This document shows positions 44,165-55,308 of a stretch of DNA of 64,000 bases, piece after piece; positions within the stretch are counted from its first letter, which is position 1, and each line of letters starts with the position of its first letter. The notes below the pieces were generated by a model. The model had not been told where the DNA came from and ran no database searches. It saw only the letters and a program-made list of their open reading frames with translations. Position numbers and translations under genes: made by a program. The DNA lies in contig JAHLJT010000631.1 of assembly GCA_031308135.1 (NCBI GenBank), positions 150,161,425 through 150,225,424 on the forward strand, in the 5' to 3' direction. The DNA comes from Acheta domesticus (Eukaryota > Arthropoda > Insecta > Orthoptera > Gryllidae).

Positions 44165-44640
44165 CGCATAAGACGCCGCATGCAGGCGCGTAGCAGAAAT
44201 TGGCGGTGCCGCTTAACGGCCGTCTCCTGCCGCTCCGGCGCGCGCTCTGCCTGTCTCGCGGTGCGTCTTCGCCGCGGCTGGCGGCAGCGCTCGGCCGGAA
44301 AACCGCGCGGAAAGCCTCCTTGCAGACGCGCTCCGGGGATTTGCTTCCATTTGTGCTCGCGCCGGCGAGGATCCGCTTCGCCCTGTCCCCCGCCTCTGGC
44401 CGCGCCTACCAGCACCGACCCTCCCCTCCCAACCATACCACTTCCCCCCGCCCCGCCTAGCTGCGCCATCCCCGCCCTGCGCCAACCCTTCGCGCGGCTC
44501 CGCCCCGCTCCGCCCTGCCCCGCCCCCCCCGCTCCGCCTCACTCCTCCACCCCGCACCGCCCCGCTCCGCCCGGCAGAGGAAGAGAGAGGGCCAGGGAGA
44601 GGGGAGATCAGAAGCTCCAACTCTCGTCAGGAAGCAAATT
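44165..44640. promoter_or_regulatory. CpG-rich block with CCGC/CCGCCC runs
   Basis: Strongly GC-rich, CpG-dense on its left half and cccgcc(c/t)-repeat-like on its right half (44400-44580). Long open frames on both strands follow from composition and show no domain. Candidate CpG-island promoter or TE regulatory segment. Confidence 0.3.
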
Positions 44641-44659
44641 GGTTAGTCTTCTTTCGTCT

Positions 44660-45715
44660 TTCTAAAGGGGGATTATCTCAGTATTGGTCTTTTTTTTCGT
44701 AGAATATGTATTGGCATGAGTGCAGAAAGCGTAGATCCTATTCGCTTATTCGGGGTCTACACCGACTGAGTGTGGCGTAACACTGACTCAACCTATCACA
44801 CAAAGGAGGGCGCTGCTAGGCCAACGTGCACGCTATCTCTATACACATTTAATAATTTCTTATGGATACACTGTTCTACACATTTACGGATTGTTAAGAG
44901 ATCCCGACCATTCCTTCTGGGTGTTCCAATTTTTTAAAAAATCTATAAATTTTGTCTTGCTTTTCCTAGCTGAAGTAATTCTCTGTTGATGAACTTCAAA
45001 TTCTAAATTCTTACTCTCATAAAAGTTTTCAGAACTATTTTCACTTCACAATAACCATTCACAAAATGTTTCTGCGAGACTGTAACAGCTAAGTAGTAAT
45101 ATTTTGTTAAGCAACTAATTTTCGAAATTCTGACATTACAATTTGTTCACTTCACAGATATTCATTAAATCTGGCAGAACAAAAATACAATTTTGAAGTT
45201 ATTTTGAACATATTCACAGCAAAACTTTATGACATGTCTTCATCTAGGATACCACTAAACATGTTTTTGCATTATTCACAAGATGCATCTCCATACGTTT
45301 AATACAAAACCGAAAACATACTACTGGGCATGTTTAATTCCAGCTGAAGGCATATTTAATTCCCCAACACTTATTTTTGTTAGTGGTTAGTTAGAAGAAG
45401 TTGTTTCCACGAAATTTGAGACTGATATTTCATTTTGAAGAGTTCTGGACCTCATATAAACAAAATATTCAGAAACAACACGAATTATTTTTTAATGCTT
45501 AACCATTTCTTAGAACTGCAACATCACAAATCAACAGTGTACATCAGCAATGCCCTCTGGAGGTCAAAACGACATTGATTTCACGTGTGTGGACGTGAAT
45601 TCAAGATGGCGTTGACTTCAGCTCTTTTAATTTTGTCCACCAGGTTCGCTAGAAGAACCTTATCTAACCACAAAATGTGGTAAAATACACTTGGTACACA
45701 TGTGGTAGAATACTA
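44660..45715. other. no gene seen
   Basis: AT-rich. Nothing recognised. Confidence 0.5.
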
Positions 45716-45719
45716 AGTG

Positions 45720-46015
45720 GCATCGGTCCAATTTTCAGTGTTAACTCGGAATTTTTAACAATTGCAAAAGTTTGATTTTTTGCGGTATCTTCCTGCAACT
45801 ACAAAATTGAAGAGATTTTTCCTTCCAATGAAATTTGTTTTCCATATTTAGTTCGTTCAATAACGTCACGCACATTTGTTTAAAAATTTTAGTACTACTC
45901 GCCCAATACTGCGTGCAATATGTGCAATATTAAAAAATAACAAAACAGATTTTCTCAGTTTTGACTAGCCTCTCACGTCGTTAATACTTACATTAGCGGC
46001 AATTTGTTCTCAATT
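45720..46015 (+). repeat. family A Helitron-like internal fragment
   Basis: Parallels 2030-2260 of copy 1: cttcctgcaactacaaaattg, ttccatatttagttcgttca, caatatgtgcaat..aaaaaat..aaaac. Confidence 0.6.
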
Positions 46016-46022
46016 TTATATA

Positions 46023-47261
46023 CAGGGTGAGTCACGTAACTTTAGCACCTCCTGTAACGTTTGAATGGTTGAAGTTATTGCAATGCAGTTTTCACGGAAG
46101 TGCATGAGGGGAAGGGGCTAATAGATACGTGCATTAATTTCTATTTTATCACTTGTATTTTACGAGATTTTTTAAGTAACTTTGTTTTTTCAAATGGAAC
46201 TATACATATTTTTTCAGTCAACTATGACGAGCGTAAAAAGACAAATTCAATGATGTACATATTGTCATATGTTAGATAAGCATTTTTTTGATTAATTTTG
46301 ATTTTTGCGACTGGGATTTAACGGACATTTTGAATAGTCCACCACACAAGGTCACACAGCGCTCCACCAGCAACGCGCGCCCAGGCAAGGGAAGGGAAAT
46401 GTGAAGACACGAAACATATTCCAAATATTCACAAAACCATTGCAGTTTTTCACTAAACTGTGCTTTCCATCCTTCTGCATTTTCAGATTTTCGACTTTCT
46501 TTGATTGAAGGAATTAAACGATGGAAAATAAGGATTTGTCATAAGTTTGTATCGTAATAAAATTGTTTATAACTTCAACTCCATTTAATGGGATTTCATA
46601 AGACACGTATTAATGGGATCTTGAAACAAAACACAATAAGAATAAATAATTAAAACTGTACAAAAATATTGCGTATTTTGAGCAAACACTTTCAATGTTA
46701 ATAAGAATATAAAAATAACTTAGGGATAGAAATAATCTTATTTCAATAAATACTACTTAAGATAAATCAGTATTTTCAATCCCTGAGAAACACAAAATAT
46801 CTGAAAATGGATCAGCATGGAAAGGAGAGTTCAGGAAAAAATGCAACAGTTTTGTGCATATTTTTCGTGTCCTCAAGTACTAAAATCCCTTCCCTTTCCC
46901 GACCCCGCGTTTGCTGGGGAAGCGCTGTGTGACCTTGTGGGGCTGACAGTTACAATGAAAATATCCCTTAAACACTAGTCGCAAAAAATCACAATTACGC
47001 CAAAAAATGCTTATCTAACGTATAACAATATTTATATCTTTGGATTCGTCTTTTTACGCTTGTCATGATAGACTGAAAAAATATGTATAGTCCCATTTGA
47101 AAAAACAAAGCTACCTCAAATATCTCGTAAAATACAAGTGATAAAAGAGAAATCAAAACACATATCAATTAGCCTCATTCCCTCATTAACTTCCGTGAAA
47201 ACTGCATTGCAATATCTTTAACCGTTCAAAAGTTACAGGCGGTGCTAAAGTTACGTGACTC

Positions 47262-47267
<6 letters not shown>
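46023..47267. mobile_element. long fold-back DNA element with about 500-bp inverted arms
   Basis: Left arm starts ACAGGGTGAGTCACGTAACT; right arm, read in reverse complement, starts ATAGGGTGAGTCACGTAACT. Similarity then continues through TTTAGCACC, attgcaatgcagttttcacg, ACTTGTATTTTACGAGAT, and (cc)acaaggtcacacagcgct to about 46510 and 46780, roughly 490 bp per arm at around 80-85% by eye. Flanked by TA. No transposase. A Tc/mariner-like or other TA-targeting fold-back MITE is likely. A transcript would form a long hairpin. Confidence 0.75.
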
Positions 47268-47329
<62 letters not shown>

Positions 47330-47330
47330 A
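47268..47330. repeat. TA microsatellite
   Basis: About thirty ta units directly beside the fold-back element, with the palindrome TTGTTATCAC-tcac-GTGATAACAA just beyond (47342-47365). Confidence 0.95.
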
Positions 47331-47507
47331 ATAGAAACGAATTGTTATCACTCACGTGATAACAATGCGTTCTGGCGCATGTTAATAATTTGAACTGCGC
47401 GGCAGCGGCCGGAACACCACGGAGTCGGGGGCGAGGAACCGGAGTCGGTTCGCGACAAGAACCGAAGGCCACAAGGCGCGAGGCAGTGGCGGAGAGAAGT
47501 TCATAGA

Positions 47508-47516
47508 GTACGGACG
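47508..47516. repeat. 9-bp target duplication GTACGGACG, left
   Basis: Identical to 60386-60394 at the other end of the large inverted-repeat element. Confidence 0.85.
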
Positions 47517-47826
47517 AGCCATCTAAAGCTAGCAGCGCTCAGAAACCAATCTCAACCAAACTATATCCAAAATTTTAGCCTAATATTAGGCTAATTAAAT
47601 GCTCTATTCCCGAATTTTAGGCTCATCTGGATTTCCGAAAATCGTGGGCGCTGCTAGCTTTAGTCTAAAGCTAGCAGCGCCCACCCACAATCTATCTCAA
47701 AATCAATTGTAAAATCTGAAACCCATTCCAAAATTTAAGAATAATTTTAGGCTCTTGGAAACAAATCATCCCCGCCTTCAAATTCCGAAAATCAGGGCTG
47801 TACAAAGAGAAACAATTAACATTGTT
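47517..47826 (+). repeat. left terminal inverted repeat
   Basis: Aligns in reverse complement to 60385-59962: ccaaactatatccaaaattt, aattaaatgctctattcccg, gatttccgaaaatcgtgggc, gggctgtacaaag. The arms differ by a 100-bp duplicated segment present only on the right. Confidence 0.85.
47644..47684. other. 41-bp palindrome in the left TIR
   Basis: GTGGGCGCTGCTAGCTTTAG, one base, then its reverse complement. Each half repeats the terminal motif CTAAAGCTAGCAGCGC, so it presents two extra copies of the likely transposase-binding site head to head. Confidence 0.8.
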
Positions 47827-47842
47827 TCTTACTGGTGAATAG

Positions 47843-50106
47843 GGTATGTTGTATTCCTAACAGGAATTTTCCATTTTTTGGAAAGGGAAGAAAGAAGGCC
47901 AAAATTATTTGTGGGTATAATAGTATTCCCTTTAATGTGTGGAATATGACGTTCAATTTTCAGAAACTAAGTCGTTGTAGTTCAGGTGTTATAAGAACTC
48001 AAATATTGAATATCGAAAAAAGTGGGTGTGTTTTGATTAATATTCTATTTTTTTTTCAGTCAGAACGGTACTAGCCCAAAATTATTTGAGATTGGCATAT
48101 TGATATGTCATGTATGAGCAATTGCTAATAAATTCCCCATTTGAATTAGTAAAGTAGTTCAGAGATTATTTTGGGAGAAATGAAAAATTAATCGAAAGGT
48201 ATGTTGTAGTTCTCACGAAAATTTCCCATTTTTTGGAAAAGAAAAAGAGAAGCCCAAAATTATTTGTGGGTATAACCATATTTCCTATTATGTGTTGTAT
48301 GTCACGCGCCTTTCCAAGGAGCCAAATCCTTGTAGTTCAGGTTTTATAACAACGGAAATATTAAATGTTGGAAAAGAATTGGGAAAGTTTTTAGTAATAT
48401 TAATTTTTTCCAATAAGAACGGCTCTAGCCCAAAATTATTTGAAATTGTGATATTAATAGGTAATGTATCAGCAATCGTTAATAAATTTCTCATTTAAAT
48501 TAGTAAAGTATTTCTGCAATTTTTTGTGAGGAATGAAAAATTAGTAAAAAGGTATATTCTAGTTTTCACGAGAATTTTTCTATTTTTTTTGGAAAAGAAA
48601 GAGAGAAACCCAAAATCATTTGTTAGTATATCTGTATTCCGTATCATGTGTTGTATATGGCCTTCAATTTCCAGGAGCCAAATCGTTGTAATTCAGGTGT
48701 TATAAGAACGCAAATGTTGAATATCGAAAAAAATTGGGTGTGTTTTGATGAATATTCCTATTTTTTCCAATAAGAACGGTGCTAGCACAAAATTATTTGA
48801 GATTGGCATCTTGATAGGTAATGCATGAGCAATTGTGAATCAGTTCCTCATTTGAATTATTAAAGTATTTCAGAAATAATTTTGTGAGGAATGAAAAATT
48901 AGTTAAAAGTTATACTGTATTTCTCACGAGAATTTTCCACTTTTTGGAAAAGAAAGAGAAGCCCAAAATTATTTGTGGGTATAATCGTATTCCTTAATAT
49001 GCATTGTATGTCACACGCCAATGCCATGAGCCATATCCTAGTACTTCTGGTTTTATAAGAACCGAAATGTCGAATATCGAAAAAAAATATGGACTGGTTA
49101 TGACTAATATCCCTTTTTTAATACGTACTAATATAGCCCAAAATTATTTGAGATTTGAATATTATTAGCTAATTTATGTGCAATTGTTAATAAATTCTTT
49201 ATTTGAATTGGTACATAATTTTGGGGTTTACTTTTTCAGAAGTGGAAACGTGGTGAAATATATATTGTAGTTCTCACGCGAATTTTTCTTTTCTTGGAGA
49301 AGAAACCGCGAAGTTCAAAATGATTCATGAGTATAGCCGTATTCTCTGTCATGTGTTGTATATGGCACTTTATTGCCAGGAACGAAATCCTTGTAGTTCA
49401 GGTTTTATAAGATCGCAAATATTGGATAGCAAAAAACAAAAGTTATTCTATTGATTATTATTCCTTTATTTTTCAATAAGAACGTCTCTAGCCCGAAATT
49501 ATTTGAGATTAGCAAATTGAGAAGCAATGTATGTGCAAATGTAAATAAATTCTCTTTTTGAATTAGTAAAGTATTTTGGAGTTTATTTTGTGAGGAATGT
49601 GAAATTGGTCAAGAAGTATATTGTAGTTTTCACGAGAATTTTCCATTTTTTGGTAAACAAAGAGAGGAGCCTAAATTTTTTTCTGAGTACAGCCGTATTC
49701 CTTATCATGTATTTGAAAATGACATTATCAAACGCGAAATACCTGTAGTTAAGGTAACGCAAATATTGAATATCGGAAAAAAGTTGGGACTGTTTTGATT
49801 AATATTCCTTTCATTTTCAATGAGAACGAAGCTAGTCCAAAATTATTTGAAGTTGACATATTGATGGCCAATGTATGAGCAATTCTAAATAAATTCCTCT
49901 TTTGAATTAGTACAGTATTTTGGAGTTTATTTAGTGATAAACCAAAATATGATCAAAATTTATATAATAGTTTTCACACTAATTTTCCAATTTTTTTAAA
50001 ACAAAGTGAGTGGTCCAAAATTATTAGAGAGTACAGCCGTATTTCCTATTATGTGTTGTATATGACATTAAATTGCCCGGAACGAAATCCTTGTAGTTTA
50101 GGTTTT
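47843..50106 (+). repeat. tandem array of about 355-bp units, seven copies
   Basis: Unit starts lie near 47843, 48198, 48551, 48909, 49259, 49616 and 49969 (spacing 350-358). Each carries tgtagttctcacgagaattt, ttttggaaaagaa, gcccaaaattattt, tgtagttcaggttttataag, aatattgaatatcg, and aataaattc. Divergence between neighbours is substantial. The array resumes after the nested LINE at 55517 and after the second LINE at 57645, decaying rightwards. Small frames in it are incidental. Confidence 0.9.
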
Positions 50107-50135
50107 TTCTTTTTTTTAATTTATTTATTTATAAA

Positions 50136-50167
50136 GGTCGCATCAACCTGAGTGGTTATTAGCGACC
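50136..50167 (-). other. I-clade LINE 3' stem-loop
   Basis: ggtcgc at 50136-50141 pairs with gcgacc at 50162-50167 around a 20-base loop. The second I-clade copy has gatcgc/gcgatc at the same place (57584-57616): one base pair changed on both sides. Confidence 0.55.
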
Positions 50168-50221
50168 ACGTTTACAAAGTAGTAATACAGTATTTCAGTT
50201 TACAATAACTAGTATACACAG

Positions 50222-53200
50222 TTAAATCATTTTATATACATTGGTTTCTTTTAATAATAATATTATATTTTTAATAGTTTCGGTTGAATTTAGATTATAT
50301 TTAAGATCATAGGTCAGTTTTAAAACTTTTCTTCTGTCGTTAGTGTTTGTACATTCCATGATTAGGTGACGTATACTGTATGGAGAATTGCAGAAGTTGC
50401 AGGTGCTTGGTTGTGTTTTCGTTATTAGGTGACTGTGAGTGAGTCTGCTATGTCCAATTCTCAATCTTGTGATAACAGTTTCTAGTCTTCTATCAGTACC
50501 ACAGGTAGGTTGTAATTCGAAGATTGAGTCTCTGATCTGGTGGAGTTGGGTTGGTTTGGATTTCAACCATTGGTTATTCCAGTTTTCCTTTATTTTGCGT
50601 TTTATAATTTTGATGATGTCATTGTGGGATGCTGGGTGAGTTGATGCATCAGGGAGAGAAGAAGCTGTTTTAGCAGCAGTGTCCGCAGTTTCATTACCAG
50701 AAATGTTGACATGGGAGGGAATCCACACGTATGTTAACGTTTTGCCTGAGGAAATAATTTGTGAGTTCATTGATATTATATCTAAACATATTGGTTCCTT
50801 GGTATGTTTGTTCTGGATGGATTCAATGGCGCTTCTTGAGTCAGTAAATATAGTAAAGTGAGAGTTATTTGATTTTAGGATATCTGCCAGGGCAGATCTG
50901 ATTGCGTAGACTTCACTGTAGAAAACTGAACTCATGTCTGGTAGTTTGATTAGTTTTGTTTCATCTGGATATATGATGGCACATCCGGTTCCAGTTGCAC
51001 TTTTTGATCCATCTGTGTATATATGGATGCTATTTTCATATCTATTAAGTGTTTCGTAGAATAAAGATCGATATATTATAGGATTTGTTGTTTGCTTGAG
51101 GAATTTTGTCAAAGTTGTATCTATTGAGGGTACATGGAGAAGTTCTAGGGGTTCAGGTAAAGATTTATATTGATATATTGGTGGAAGATTAGGGATAGTT
51201 CTGGATAATATATTATGGATTTGAAGAGATATGGGTTTAGGGTACGATGGTTGTTTATGGAATTTGGTAAAGTATTTATGGTCAAAAATAATTTTATTTA
51301 TTGGGTTTTTAGGATTTGAGGTTACTTTGAGAGCATAGGAAATACTCAATTTTTCTCTTCTGAAGGATAATGGTTCTTCGTTTGATTCAGCCAGAATGCT
51401 ACTAATAGGGCTAGTACGAAAAGCTCCAATAGCCATTCTAAGGCAGGAGTTATGAATTGGACTTAAGCTATCCAGTACTTTGTCTTTTGCAGAGGAATAG
51501 ATGACTGATCCATAATCTATTTTAGATCGTATTAATGAACGGTAAGTATTTATTACTATTATCTTGTTGGCGCCCCAGTTTAGGGAAGAAATCATCTTTA
51601 TTATATTTACTCGTTTGAGACATTCTGCTTTAAGTAATTTAATATGGGTTTTCCAGGTGAGTTTTTCATCAAAGTAACACCCCAAGATTTTCAGTGTGTG
51701 AGCTCTTCTGAGTGGCGTGTTTTCAAGAGTGATTTTGAAATTTTTGGTGGGTTTACGGAGTTTATTAAAAATTGTATACTGGGATTTGCTTTTTGATAGT
51801 TTAAACCCAGATCTATTGGCCCAATTATTTATCTTCTTCAGAGTTTCTTGTATCATTTCTTGAGTTGTATTTAGGTTCTTTCCACTGCAGGTAATGGTGA
51901 TATCATCTGCATAAAGTAATATTTTAATGGGGGAAGGTATAAGTTGAGTAACTTCGTTAATTGCAATCAGGAAAAGGGTGGTGCTCAATACAGCTCCTTG
52001 TGGTATACCGTTTTGGATTGATGTTTCATCTGATAGGCAGCCATTCATTCGAACTCTGATTCGACGGTTGGTCATAAAGTTGGAGATGAAATTGAGAAGT
52101 TTTCCATTAATACCAATATTTTTTAGTATTGTAAGTATTCGTTCTTTCCATGTCATATCGTATGCTTTTTCTATGTCGAGGCAAACTGCTACAAGGTGTT
52201 GTTTAGTAATAAAAGCATTACAGATTTCATTATGAATATTACACAGGTGGTCTGTTGTAGATCGGTGTTTTAAGAATGCACTTTGATGGGGAGAGATAAA
52301 GTTAATTTTTTCCAGATGCCACACCAATCTTTTGTTTATGAGTTTTTCCATTATTTTGCACATAGTAGAAGTAAGTGCAATTGGACGATAGTTTTCTGAT
52401 TTTCTATTGTCCTTACCTGGCTTTGGGATTGGTATAACAATGGCTGTTTGCCATATTTTTGGAAAAGAACTATACTTCCATATTTCATTGATAAGTGATG
52501 TTAGGTACTTTATTCCGTTGTCAGGGAGTTGTTTCAAAAATATATTAAAGATGTTGTCAGGTCCAGCTGCAGAATTTTTAGATGACATAAGTACCCTTTT
52601 TATTTCTTGGTGTTTAAAAGGGTTATCTAATGAAGTATTTATATTGCTACTGGGTTCATTTGATTCGACTTTAGTTGGTGTAGTATGAGATTTAATATCA
52701 AGGAAATCATTGCTATAATTGTTATCTGAAGAGTTTTTTGAGAAGACTGAGGCCAGTTCATTAGCGATTTCAGTTGGATCAGTTATGATTTTATCCTCTT
52801 TCGTAATTATGGATTTAGGGTAGGGAGGTTTATAAATACCTCTCATTCTTCTTATTTTATCCCATACTTCTTTTGAGGAAGTGTGTTGAGACATACTAGA
52901 AATGTAATTAATCCAGGACGATCTTCTTTGCTCTTTGAGAGTTTTACGTGTGATGGCTCTTAATCTTTTGAATTCAAGTTCATTGGTAGTATTTGGATGA
53001 CGTTTGTATCTATTGAAAGCATTTTTGGATGCATTGAGTGCATTTTGACATTGTTCATTCCACCATGGTGTATGTCTTTTGGGTTGGTTACCAGATGATT
53101 TGGGTATTGAAAGGTTTGCAGCGTTGATAATAATATTTACAAAATTAGACACTTTTTTGTCAATGGTGGTATTCACTTGCTCTAATGTCCATGAATTTTC

Positions 53201-53992
53201 ATTTAAAGTATTATAAATTATCTTACGGTACTTATCCCAGTCTGCTTGGTAGAATTTCCATTTTGGCTCAACATGAATTTGCTGAGAGATAGCTTTGGGA
53301 AATGTTATATTGATTGGGATATGGTCACTGCCATATGAGTCATTAAGGGTTGTCCAGTCTGTTGTATGAGCAATGCTAACACTACAGAGGGATAGATCAA
53401 TGGCAGAGAAAGTTTTTGAACTGTTGTTTATATGAGTTACGTTGCCAGTGTTTAACAGAACTATGCTGGGGTCTTCTAGAATTTTTTCTATTTTTTTCCC
53501 TCTTCTACAAAGTTTGTGAGAGCCCCATGAGAGGCTATGGGCATTTAAATCACCAACTATGATAAAAGGTAAAGGAAGTTGGTTAATAAGCTCAATTATT
53601 TCTTGAGTTTGAAAATCATAACTGTTTGGGAGATATAAATTACATATAGTTAAGTAGCCAAGTGATAGTAACACCTTTGTTGCCACTGCTTCTAGATTAG
53701 TTTGGAGTTGAATCTCTTCATAGAAGATACTATTATGTATGTATGTGGTTACTCCCCCACAAGCATAATTGTTGTTTATTCTGTTTTTGAAAACATGGTT
53801 GTATTGGTTTATTTTAGCACAGTGGTTATTTTTGAAATTAGTTTCTTGGAGGCAGATAACAGAAGGGTTAAAATCTGCAATTATTAGTTTTAAGTATTCT
53901 AATTGTGAATAATAACTATTAATATTCCATTGAATAATGTTCTCTCCCATTAAGTTAGTTTTTATTATTATAATTGCATGAGATATAACCAT
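50222..53992 (-). CDS. I-clade ORF2p: endonuclease, reverse transcriptase, RNase H
   Basis: 1,256 codons, unbroken; MGENIIQW at residue 15 may be the real start. Endonuclease: QWNINS (Asn23), QETNF (Glu50), GDLNAH (147-152), AIDLSL (Asp199), SDHIPI (Asp223-His224). RT: NYRPIALTSTMCKIMEKL (534-551), VCLDIEKAYDMTW (Asp606), NGIPQGAVLSTTLF (661-674), LLYADDITI (YADD 694-697), GFKLSKSKSQYTIF, LKILGCYFDEKLTW. RNase H: YTDGSK (Asp994), SEVYAIRSAL (Glu1027), TDSRSAIE (Asp1051), WIPSHVNISGNETAD (His1094, Asp1104). C-terminal CCHC: C1198, C1201, H1209, C1214. Every catalytic position is filled, so the protein looks competent for target-primed reverse transcription with template RNA removal. Nuclear action at chromosomal DNA is inferred. 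Confidence 0.95.
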   Translation of the reverse strand: MVISHAIIIIKTNLMGENIIQWNINSYYSQLEYLKLIIADFNPSVICLQETNFKNNHCAKINQYNHVFKNRINNNYACGGVTTYIHNSIFYEEIQLQTNLEAVATKVLLSLGYLTICNLYLPNSYDFQTQEIIELINQLPLPFIIVGDLNAHSLSWGSHKLCRRGKKIEKILEDPSIVLLNTGNVTHINNSSKTFSAIDLSLCSVSIAHTTDWTTLNDSYGSDHIPINITFPKAISQQIHVEPKWKFYQADWDKYRKIIYNTLNENSWTLEQVNTTIDKKVSNFVNIIINAANLSIPKSSGNQPKRHTPWWNEQCQNALNASKNAFNRYKRHPNTTNELEFKRLRAITRKTLKEQRRSSWINYISSMSQHTSSKEVWDKIRRMRGIYKPPYPKSIITKEDKIITDPTEIANELASVFSKNSSDNNYSNDFLDIKSHTTPTKVESNEPSSNINTSLDNPFKHQEIKRVLMSSKNSAAGPDNIFNIFLKQLPDNGIKYLTSLINEIWKYSSFPKIWQTAIVIPIPKPGKDNRKSENYRPIALTSTMCKIMEKLINKRLVWHLEKINFISPHQSAFLKHRSTTDHLCNIHNEICNAFITKQHLVAVCLDIEKAYDMTWKERILTILKNIGINGKLLNFISNFMTNRRIRVRMNGCLSDETSIQNGIPQGAVLSTTLFLIAINEVTQLIPSPIKILLYADDITITCSGKNLNTTQEMIQETLKKINNWANRSGFKLSKSKSQYTIFNKLRKPTKNFKITLENTPLRRAHTLKILGCYFDEKLTWKTHIKLLKAECLKRVNIIKMISSLNWGANKIIVINTYRSLIRSKIDYGSVIYSSAKDKVLDSLSPIHNSCLRMAIGAFRTSPISSILAESNEEPLSFRREKLSISYALKVTSNPKNPINKIIFDHKYFTKFHKQPSYPKPISLQIHNILSRTIPNLPPIYQYKSLPEPLELLHVPSIDTTLTKFLKQTTNPIIYRSLFYETLNRYENSIHIYTDGSKSATGTGCAIIYPDETKLIKLPDMSSVFYSEVYAIRSALADILKSNNSHFTIFTDSRSAIESIQNKHTKEPICLDIISMNSQIISSGKTLTYVWIPSHVNISGNETADTAAKTASSLPDASTHPASHNDIIKIIKRKIKENWNNQWLKSKPTQLHQIRDSIFELQPTCGTDRRLETVITRLRIGHSRLTHSHLITKTQPSTCNFCNSPYSIRHLIMECTNTNDRRKVLKLTYDLKYNLNSTETIKNIILLLKETNVYKMI

Positions 53993-54024
53993 TATCCAAC
54001 TGTGACAATCTTTGTTTATGAAAA

Positions 54025-55308
54025 TTAAATATCCATAATAAAAGTTTCTTCACTTTCACTGCAGATTGATGATGAGTCTTGGTGAACATTTGTGGTAGTA
54101 TTGGATAGTTTTTTTGTTATTCTGGTGATTCTATTTTTAATGCTACGTTCATTAAGGTGTGGGTAGATTTCACGTAAACATTCTATTATTTTAGGTATGT
54201 TTTCATGGTATTCTAGTGCAATTTCTTCTACATTAGGGTTACCTTTTGTTTTCTCAAGGAAACTTTTCAGTTGTATATAGTTTAGTACATATGGGTTGTT
54301 AGTAGATGATAGGATTTCTTTGATAGGTTGTAGATGAGCTTCAAGATTATTTTCAGTTTTATCAGATGTGTCTTCTATCTTCTGCTTTTTGGTAGTGGGA
54401 TGTTTTATTGTATTGTCATTGTTTCCTTTTTGGGCATTTGATTCTTTTTTTGTATCTTCATCATTGTTTATGGATGAAGTCCTACTTGATTTTGAATTAG
54501 TAGTTGAGAGAGCACGTTTAGAGATTGGGAGTGGAGGAAAGGATGTTTCTGGGGTATTGTGGGAGTACATAGTTTCAGGTTGATTTGTGGTAGGATCGTT
54601 CTTGACTGGGGAAAGTTCTTGAGCTTGAAAGTTCTTGGTGTTTTGATCATTTTGTGTAATTTGTTGAGATACTGTTACTTCATTTATGACTAATGGGTTT
54701 TCGCTACAGTGTTTGGCGAGGTGGCCTTGCTTCTTGCAGATAAAACAAGCTACGTTATCTGCGGATGGATAAATCCAGTATTTCGTATTTTCGAATTCAA
54801 TGCTCATGGATTCTGGAATTTTATTTACATCATTTGGGTTAATATAAACTTGTCTACGGAAACTTAAAATATGTGCAAAACCAGGTGCGGAAATTCCAGC
54901 TCTGAGGAATGTAATCGGTGATTCAAGTTTAATTTGAAGTTTTTCCAATTCTCTTTCTATGATTACGTGTGGGATCACAGGACATACGTTCGATAGAATA
55001 ATTCTTTTGTGTTGAGATATTAATGGTCTGATCTCAAGTTTTTTGTCATTTATTTGTATAGATAAGTGGTTTTCAGTAATACTTTTAGTAATGTCTTTTG
55101 TTGCTAGGAACATACATATTCGATTTTGTGAAATTCTTGATACAAATCTAATGTTAGATGGATTTATCAGTAGTCCGACAGCATTAATATAATCATTAAT
55201 AGGAACTCCTTCAATTGCATCTATTACGATAGCTTGTTCTTTGGTTGGGAAAATGTCTTTCTTAGCTGCTGATACGTAACTTTGATTACCTGTTGATGGG
55301 GTCGTCAT
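54025..55308 (-). CDS. I-clade ORF1p, nucleic-acid-binding gag-like protein
   Basis: 427 codons, intact, ATG in the context ctcaaaATGACG after a 208-bp leader. Residues about 20-180 form an RRM-like or gag-like region (YWIYPSADNVA at its end), then one CCHC knuckle CFICKKQGHLAKHC (C188, C191, H196, C201), then a Ser/Thr/Asn/Lys-rich, probably disordered tail (220-340) with basic KKESNAQKG and a helical C-terminus with KNRITRITKKL. Fewer knuckles than the three of the Drosophila I factor, so a different lineage of the group. Expected to coat LINE RNA in the cytoplasmic particle. Confidence 0.9.
   Translation of the reverse strand: MTTPSTGNQSYVSAAKKDIFPTKEQAIVIDAIEGVPINDYINAVGLLINPSNIRFVSRISQNRICMFLATKDITKSITENHLSIQINDKKLEIRPLISQHKRIILSNVCPVIPHVIIERELEKLQIKLESPITFLRAGISAPGFAHILSFRRQVYINPNDVNKIPESMSIEFENTKYWIYPSADNVACFICKKQGHLAKHCSENPLVINEVTVSQQITQNDQNTKNFQAQELSPVKNDPTTNQPETMYSHNTPETSFPPLPISKRALSTTNSKSSRTSSINNDEDTKKESNAQKGNNDNTIKHPTTKKQKIEDTSDKTENNLEAHLQPIKEILSSTNNPYVLNYIQLKSFLEKTKGNPNVEEIALEYHENIPKIIECLREIYPHLNERSIKNRITRITKKLSNTTTNVHQDSSSICSESEETFIMDI

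Noticed and set aside
44158..44665. Frames up to 161 codons in the CpG block
   Set aside because: Pro/Arg/Ala-rich by composition, open on both strands, no domain.
47260..47472. 70-codon minus-strand frame ending in alternating Ile-Tyr
   Set aside because: Translation of the TA microsatellite.
47843..50106. CRISPR-like or minisatellite array
   Set aside because: Units are about 355 bp, diverged, without spacers; an ordinary satellite in a eukaryotic transposon.
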